Shown: positions 58,391 through 64,000 of the stretch, one piece after another
Numbering within the stretch: the stretch's first letter is position 1
Layout of the letters: every line of letters starts with the position of its first letter
The notes under the pieces: model-generated
Told to the model about the DNA's origin: nothing
What the model saw: the letters and a program-made list of their open reading frames with translations, nothing else
Database searches by the model: none
DNA from: Manduca sexta
Taxonomy: Eukaryota; Arthropoda; Insecta; Lepidoptera; Sphingidae
Assembly (NCBI RefSeq): GCF_014839805.1
Contig: NC_051124.1
Span: 1,674,001 to 1,738,000 of the forward strand
DNA: 64,000 nucleotides
Direction: 5' to 3'
Position numbers and translations under genes: made by a program

Positions 58391-59501
58391 CTAGCAATTA
58401 ATGAAATAATTTACCAATTCATAGCAATCTTTCCAAAGATCAACGTGAAACAACTTTAGGCTGATGTAATATTTGTAACCTTATTCCGTTGTTGATGGAA
58501 TCGAATCTTTACCTTCATTAAATAATCCGCAGCGGCAGTATAAACATAATAATTAAATGCAAGCACATCATTATTATTCCTTACACAATTAATGCTGGCT
58601 TTATACATTGTTTTCAACTTCTCACTACTTACGTGCCTAGAGACACAAACAGTGAGCGCAGAACTATCACCCTTATTGCAATGTAACAATAAAGTCATGA
58701 GTATTACATTTTTCACTATAAATCGTGAGTCATTCAAGTTCCATCGACTAGCTTTTGGTGTTTTCTGTCTCTTTCTTTCATATGTCGGGATATTGTCGTC
58801 TCTTTCTATCATAGAGGAAATTTTCCATGCGTCTGCATTTCATGCAAGGTGTGATATTGTATTGACATTGTCATAACTACAGAACTGTTGAATAAGGCAT
58901 CGTAAATCATAAGTACCTATGAACCATATTGAGTTTGTTATTGTGCCCTAAACCATACTATAGTGTTCAAAACACAAGACCTAATTTAGACGTAGTTTAG
59001 TAGAAAGAATTTCAACCTTTAAACTTGATACAGTCATAAATAAAGATGACTATAGATATTATACCAACTTACCAAAAAAACTAGTTGGCATAACGAAATT
59101 TTAATATAAACATGAACTAACAGAAAATATTTTGTAAATAGATCCATTCCGGATTATAAAATCGTTTTTCTGCAACTAAATGACGATGCGCGAATATTTG
59201 GTGAGTTTTAAAAGTAAAGTAATCGCACCTAGAACTTAGCATAAGGAAAGTGTACAATTTTCAAAGTAATTTAATTAAATTCAATAACTGAAACCCGAAC
59301 ACAATACTTGGCAAACATACTAAGCAGCCATATCTAACCTGCAGCACCTAGTATTTTAATTATAAAAAGCTTGTTTATCTAGTTATTTCAATATTTAAAA
59401 CTATATCCAGGGAGCATTACCTTAAAGAAGTTTTCAAAACTAATTTCACATCTATTTATGTGCTCTCACAAGATATATTATTACACATACATATAATCAC
59501 G

Positions 59502-59692
59502 CACTTATCCCCGAAGTGGTACGCAGAGGCGCAACCGGAGCACCCACTTTTTGCCAAGTGTGATCCGTCCTATCGCCATATCAGAGATCAGATCGGAGCA
59601 GAAAATCCAAAATATCACTTTGCCCGGCCGGGGATTCAAACCCAGGACCTTAAAGCGCATGCAGAACTACGCCACCGAGACAGTCATAATAA
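59502..59692 (-). repeat. SINE B copy
   Basis: TTATCCCCGAAGTGGTACGC, AGGCGCAACCGGAGCACCC, GGGGATTCAAACCCAGGACC and GAACTACGCCACCGAGACAG. Confidence 0.75.
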
Positions 59693-59964
59693 GTCATAAG
59701 TCACATTATTAGTCTTACATTATTTATATTACTAGTTATACTGAACTGATCTCTAACAGTTCTAAGTAAATCGAGATACACTGACCCATAGCTAATCCCA
59801 TTAATTCGACCAATCCGTAACTTCCGACAGTGCGAACGATGAGTTATTATTGTGCAACATTAATATCAATATAGTTGGACTTTAATATCGCTATTTCTGC
59901 TGCAGTGTGTTGATAATTAATTGTTATAAATTCAATCAACTAACCGGTAAGTATTCTTGCTTAT

Positions 59965-60150
59965 ATTATAAATACGAATGTTTGGAGGACTCGATGTTTG
60001 TGAGCAGTAAACGTGAGAATAGCTGGACGGATTTGATGAAATTTAGCACTTAGACAGACGGCATAGGCACATGGACTTTTACATAGTGGGACTTTTATGA
60101 TTTATCCCCAGAAGAACTGACGTACGCGGAACCATGAATTCTAACTTTTT
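59965..60150 (+). repeat. Family F copy
   Basis: TATTATAAATACGAATGTTT, GGACGGATTTGATGAAATTT and CGTACGCGGAACC near the end. Confidence 0.55.
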
Positions 60151-60610
60151 TCTCAGCAATATTTTTTTAATAGACTGTTTTCATTCATTCTATGAATAGT
60201 TAATTAATTTTTTGTCCGTATTCATTGCATCAGATCTTCACTTGTCATTATTACATAATTTTTCTTACATGTTCATAGCAGTATAAGAACCTAGCATTTA
60301 ACATATAGGTATACACACGTTTTCAATTTGAGGTCTCCACGGGTCACTTAAACCCCTCTAAATTTCCAAGAAATTACTAAGGTCCCAGAATTCAAAACAG
60401 TTTAAACGGTTATGACGTCATGAAAGGTTCGTGCGAAGGCTGCCAAGGCCGCCCGCTCGCTGCCTAACTTAATGCCAGCTTAGATCGGTGCTTATTTTCT
60501 TAACTGTGGGTCAATGGATTTGCGCGGTAATACTATGGTGTCAGATTTTACGGTGTATCATTGCGGTTTGTGATGACTTGCATAATTCAACTTGTATACC
60601 TATATTATAG

Positions 60611-60925
60611 GCCTGAGAGGCTCTCAGTTGCTTGTGAAGCGAAGTGTCGAGACGAATGATCGCAGGTTCGAAACCCAAGGGCACACACCCCCTGACTTTT
60701 TGTGTGTATTCTTTGTGAATTATCTCTCTTTAACGGTGAAGGAAAACATCGTGAGCAAACCTACACACCTGATAAGTTCTCTGTAGGAATTATAAAGGTT
60801 TGTGAAGTCTACCAAACCGCACTAGGCTAGCATGATGGATTAAGGCCTAAACCCTCTCAGCAGTAGAGGAGACCCTTGTCCAGGAGTGGAACAGGAAGTA
60901 ATACAGGGCTGATATTATTATATAT
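60611..60925 (+). repeat. SINE A copy, diverged head
   Basis: A-box area GAGAGGCTCTCAGTTGC, B box CGCAGGTTCGAAACCC, ACATCGTGAGCAAACCTACA and ATACAGGGCTGATATTATTA. Confidence 0.8.
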
Positions 60926-61179
60926 TATACATTACAAGTGAGGTAAAAAAAACATGCTCAATTTTTTATGTATGTCCCAATGTGTGTAATGGGAATTAAA
61001 ATACAAATGGAGTCAAGCCGTTATCTATGTATACAAGCTATTTGCGTAATGTTTATGAAATATATTGCATTTTTTTAAAGATCCCAGTAAAATAAAATAT
61101 TTTATGGTATTGACTTGCCAGATGAGTAAATATCGTGAGAGTAAGCACCAATTTTATTAATAATAATCAAATTTGGTGT

Positions 61180-61282
61180 ATTTGCATGTAAAATTGCTTC
61201 CGAAACCATTCAGCAGTGTCGTCATGCGCTAACAACCGTCCATCTTTACATACTTTCACATTTATAATATTAGCAGGATTCG
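61180..61282 (-). repeat. Family F fragment
   Basis: CCGAAACCATTCAGCAGTGT, CATACTTTCACATTTATAAT and ATTAGCAGGATTC. Confidence 0.5.
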
Positions 61283-62954
61283 TGACCCCACTGCATTCGT
61301 AACCCAAGCACTCAATGCTTACAAAACATTACAAATTCTTGCTAATGTTATGTTTGCACTAGCTGTCTAGTCTGTATTTAGAAACAATACTTCAACTGTT
61401 ATATGGTTATTAGTACATCGCGTTCCTGTAATTATTTACTTATCAATATATTGTTTTTATAAAAATATCTTGATAAGACAGGTTTATATCATCATCGTTT
61501 TCGGACTTTGGAAGCGCACTGTTATATGCGCAGCTTGCATCAGCAAGTTACTGTGACCAGGTCTTAAATGTTATTTTATAAAGCTTAATTAAAATATTCA
61601 CATACGTATCCACCTATGTTTTCAACCATACCAACAAAAAATCTAAATGTTTCTCAATTCATATCATTATTTTGTCTTTATATCGAGAATCATTTTTCTC
61701 TAATACCTCTCCGTATTTTGTTTTGGTTTTATAACGGACACGTTCATATTAACTGAAGCGAAGAAAATGATTCACGACACAGACGCTTGTATCCAAATGA
61801 TGGATGAATCTTTAGAGGACATTATAGGGGAAGTGTTCTTTTGTTTTTCTTACAAACGAGCACGTTGGTCTCATGGTTAGTGACCAGTATGAACATCAAA
61901 ATTCTAGTGGTGTCTTTGGGTGTTATTGTGCAAGTGTTATCAAGGTTTAACATTAAGGTATTAAGGTTTTATATCCTTTAGAGAGAATGTGTGACTAAAG
62001 AATTAATTAAATGGCTCAACTATCGAATTTTCCTCGAAATCATTACTTAACATCAGGTGCAGTGAATGAAATGAAAGTGAAATAATCATGAATTCAATCA
62101 ACGACTCTGAAGGTCTTTATATCTAACGATGTCTTAAATCTGACCTCAGCCACTAGGTCACTGATTAACCTAATATAAGATTGGTTGTTTCAAGACCTAA
62201 TTACAGAAAGCAATGGTACTGGATTAACAGTAAATTTCCCGTGAACATCCATGGCATAGGAATTTACTAAATTTATAGCAAATCTTTGAGGGTTGAAACC
62301 TCGATTCGGAAAGAGGACTCTTATGATAACAGCTGTAAGATTGGTGGACACACAAAAGTCAAAAGTCTATTCACTACGCGTGGGTTGTAAAATGTCTTAA
62401 GACCAGTGTATAATTCCACAACTACTGAGTTACTTACCAAATGAACTAATGTACACATTGGATTAACGATAAATGTTATTCACCGTTCGCCGATGATCAA
62501 GAGGTCAAGTTAACTAATCTCTAACGGTTCGAGGCTGAATTTCAAGTAGCTGCTAAACATTATAATATTTGTGATGAATTTGAATGATTTAAATTTTAAA
62601 ATAGGTAATTGTTTTACTGATTATGTAATATACAACGAAAATTTTAAGTATATTTATTATGGATAGTTATAGCTGGTTGTTATATGCTGCTATGTAAATT
62701 GCTTCAATATGTTTAAGTCTAGGTCCTAATTCCCGATGACATGCGTCATATTGACAGTCCGTAACAAACACGTAACACAACCCGTCGCGTTTATTACATA
62801 TACATAATAATATTACACATGCATAAAAACCATACCACGCTAATTTCACAAAGATGACACACCCGAGTTACGAGTTTACACTGTCATAAAGATTAAGATC
62901 CCTTGTGTTATTACTAACTTAAAGATATCTAAAAATCGAATACGTATAGATGTG

Positions 62955-63062
62955 GTTGCACTTCGCTCGTCATCGTGAGACAACAGATCATTACACTTGC
63001 TGCAATGACCTCCACACCGGAACACATGTATGCTTATACTCTATCGCTCGGCGGCAAAATTC
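62955..63062 (-). repeat. Family D fragment, diverged
   Basis: CTTCGCTCGTCATCGTGAGA, TGCTGCAATGACCTCCACAC, CGGAACACATG and TCGCTCGGCGGCAAAAT. Confidence 0.45.
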
Positions 63063-63624
63063 TTAAAAACAATTAACAGATCGATGGCTCACTATTACTC
63101 CTATGTTACTTATGTTATAAAAATAACAGAAATGTTCAAATTAGTAAACAATTTAAAAGAAAATAATTCATGGTTACTCCTATATTATCTTTCGGGTTTA
63201 TTGCATTTTTTCAGTAAAAAGACATGTGAGATTTGTAATCCAATTTGCACATCAGATGTCTACAGAAAAATCGTTAATATGTAACTTGCTTAGAAGATTT
63301 TTTTCCGACACTGTCATTTGGAACAATTTTGCCACCACGAGTGAAGCACACGTACAAAATACGATTCCAAATGACTAGAACATACCTGATACCGCAACCA
63401 CCTGTGCATCAAGTTTATGACATTGTACAACGCATCTTAAAACTCGTTTAAACACGATCTATCAATCTACCAGGGTATCACAAATAAATAACTAAACAGG
63501 GCATCTGCTTATTACATACTCTACTTAAACACATGGCGGTGCGACCTGCAATGCAAAATGACACTCAGCAACAGACTGCACATTGTATGCTATATAGTAA
63601 CGATTACTGAATATGCTGTAGCTC

Positions 63625-63728
63625 AAATAGGTCGGCATAATTGTGTCAACTGGCAAGGGGTAATCATCTCTCGTCAGACACTATCTTGACTCTACTCCAT
63701 TACCATCAGGTGCAGTGGGGTCACTTAG
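63625..63728 (+). repeat. Family C 3' half
   Basis: AGGTCGGCATAATTGTGTCA, GGGGTAATCATCTCTCGTCA and TACCATCAGGTGCAGTGGGG. Confidence 0.65.
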
Positions 63729-64000
63729 TAAAAGTTTTAATACGCCGGCTCGATCGTGAAGCCTCTTTTACGCTAAAAACACTGAGATATTAAGCCTAAT
63801 GAAGCGCAAAAAGCCGTGGAAATACTGAGTTTTAAATTCAAATGATATGTCTAATCACATTTGGTTGGTGGGTTGTAGAATTGTCGTGTATGACCACGCT
63901 TCGCCTGGAATAACGCGATAATTAATGCCATTAGACGTTACTGTGACTTGTATTATTGAAAACCGGCGTGGACCAAATTTGCCGTTGCTTTTCGAGCGTA

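Larger units (their letters stand above)
55655..64000 (+). other. Dok-7-like intron 2, left part (runs off the window)
   Basis: It starts at the GTAAGA donor. I looked for an acceptor followed by an open frame resembling the rest of the PH domain and did not find a convincing one, so the intron is at least 8.3 kb. Repeats inside are listed separately. Stretches 55800-56750, 56820-57390, 58400-59500 and 61290-62950 show no recognisable element. At 58456-58876 both strands are unusually open (118 codons on -, 94 on +), but neither reading resembles a known protein. Confidence 0.6.

Noticed and set aside
61768..61881. 38-codon frame MIHDTDACIQMMDESLEDI..., considered as the next Dok-7-like exon
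   Set aside because: LEDI faintly resembles the PH domain, but there is no acceptor at the right phase, and the flanking residues do not fit.

Overview
The window is AT-rich eukaryotic DNA dominated by introns and dispersed repeats. The repeat mix points to a lepidopteran (moth or butterfly) genome: tRNA-derived SINEs with readable A and B boxes, short LINE 3' tails, foldback elements and a non-autonomous hAT element, repeated many times. I cannot name the species. I see no rRNA gene, intact tRNA gene, CRISPR array, bacterial operon or viral gene.

Only one cellular gene is well supported. Two short exons on the + strand (47001-47066 and 55609-55654) join in frame into the start of a pleckstrin-homology domain with the wording typical of the adaptor Dok-7 (a -VK-RDGKK segment followed by WKSRW-V-RK-SPVA). 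Intron 1 is about 8.5 kb. The second exon ends one base into a codon, as expected if the next residue is the D of the family's SPVAD. The rest of the gene lies beyond the right edge. The leader just before the start codon carries two tiny upstream ORFs and a palindromic E-box. A CpG-rich stretch at about 42.1-43.0 kb, split by a small inverted-repeat transposon, could be an upstream promoter or first exon; that is inference.

Layout: 0.4-7.3 kb is a repeat cluster (families B, D, F, two LINE coding remnants, and a foldback element nested in a SINE). From 7.3 to 12.5 kb there is little to recognise. From 12.5 to 31.7 kb there are scattered SINEs around a complete 1,875-bp hAT-type element with an 8-bp target duplication (18740-20614). 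At 32813-33169 there is an almost perfect 357-bp hairpin with a TTAA duplication. From 34 to 46.8 kb there are more repeats. From 47.0 kb to the end is Dok-7-like exon 1, intron 1, exon 2 and part of intron 2, with repeats in both introns.

Repeat families used below are my own labels. A: tRNA-derived SINE of about 320 bp ending in a TATTAT tail. B: a second tRNA-like SINE with a GGCGTAG-type A box. C: a repeat of about 220 bp with the words GGCCGGCATAATTGTGTCGAC and ATCAGGTGCAGTGGGGTC. D: a poly-A-ended repeat containing GAGACTTAACATC and CAGGATGGCGAGCGCAGT. E: an asymmetric foldback element with a GACGTTTCGAAG core. F: a LINE/SINE tail with AATCCGTTCAG and GCAAAAGCTAGT words. G: a MITE with TGCGTTACTAAATG ends. 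All family assignments come from comparing copies inside this window plus general knowledge of moth repeats, not from a database search.
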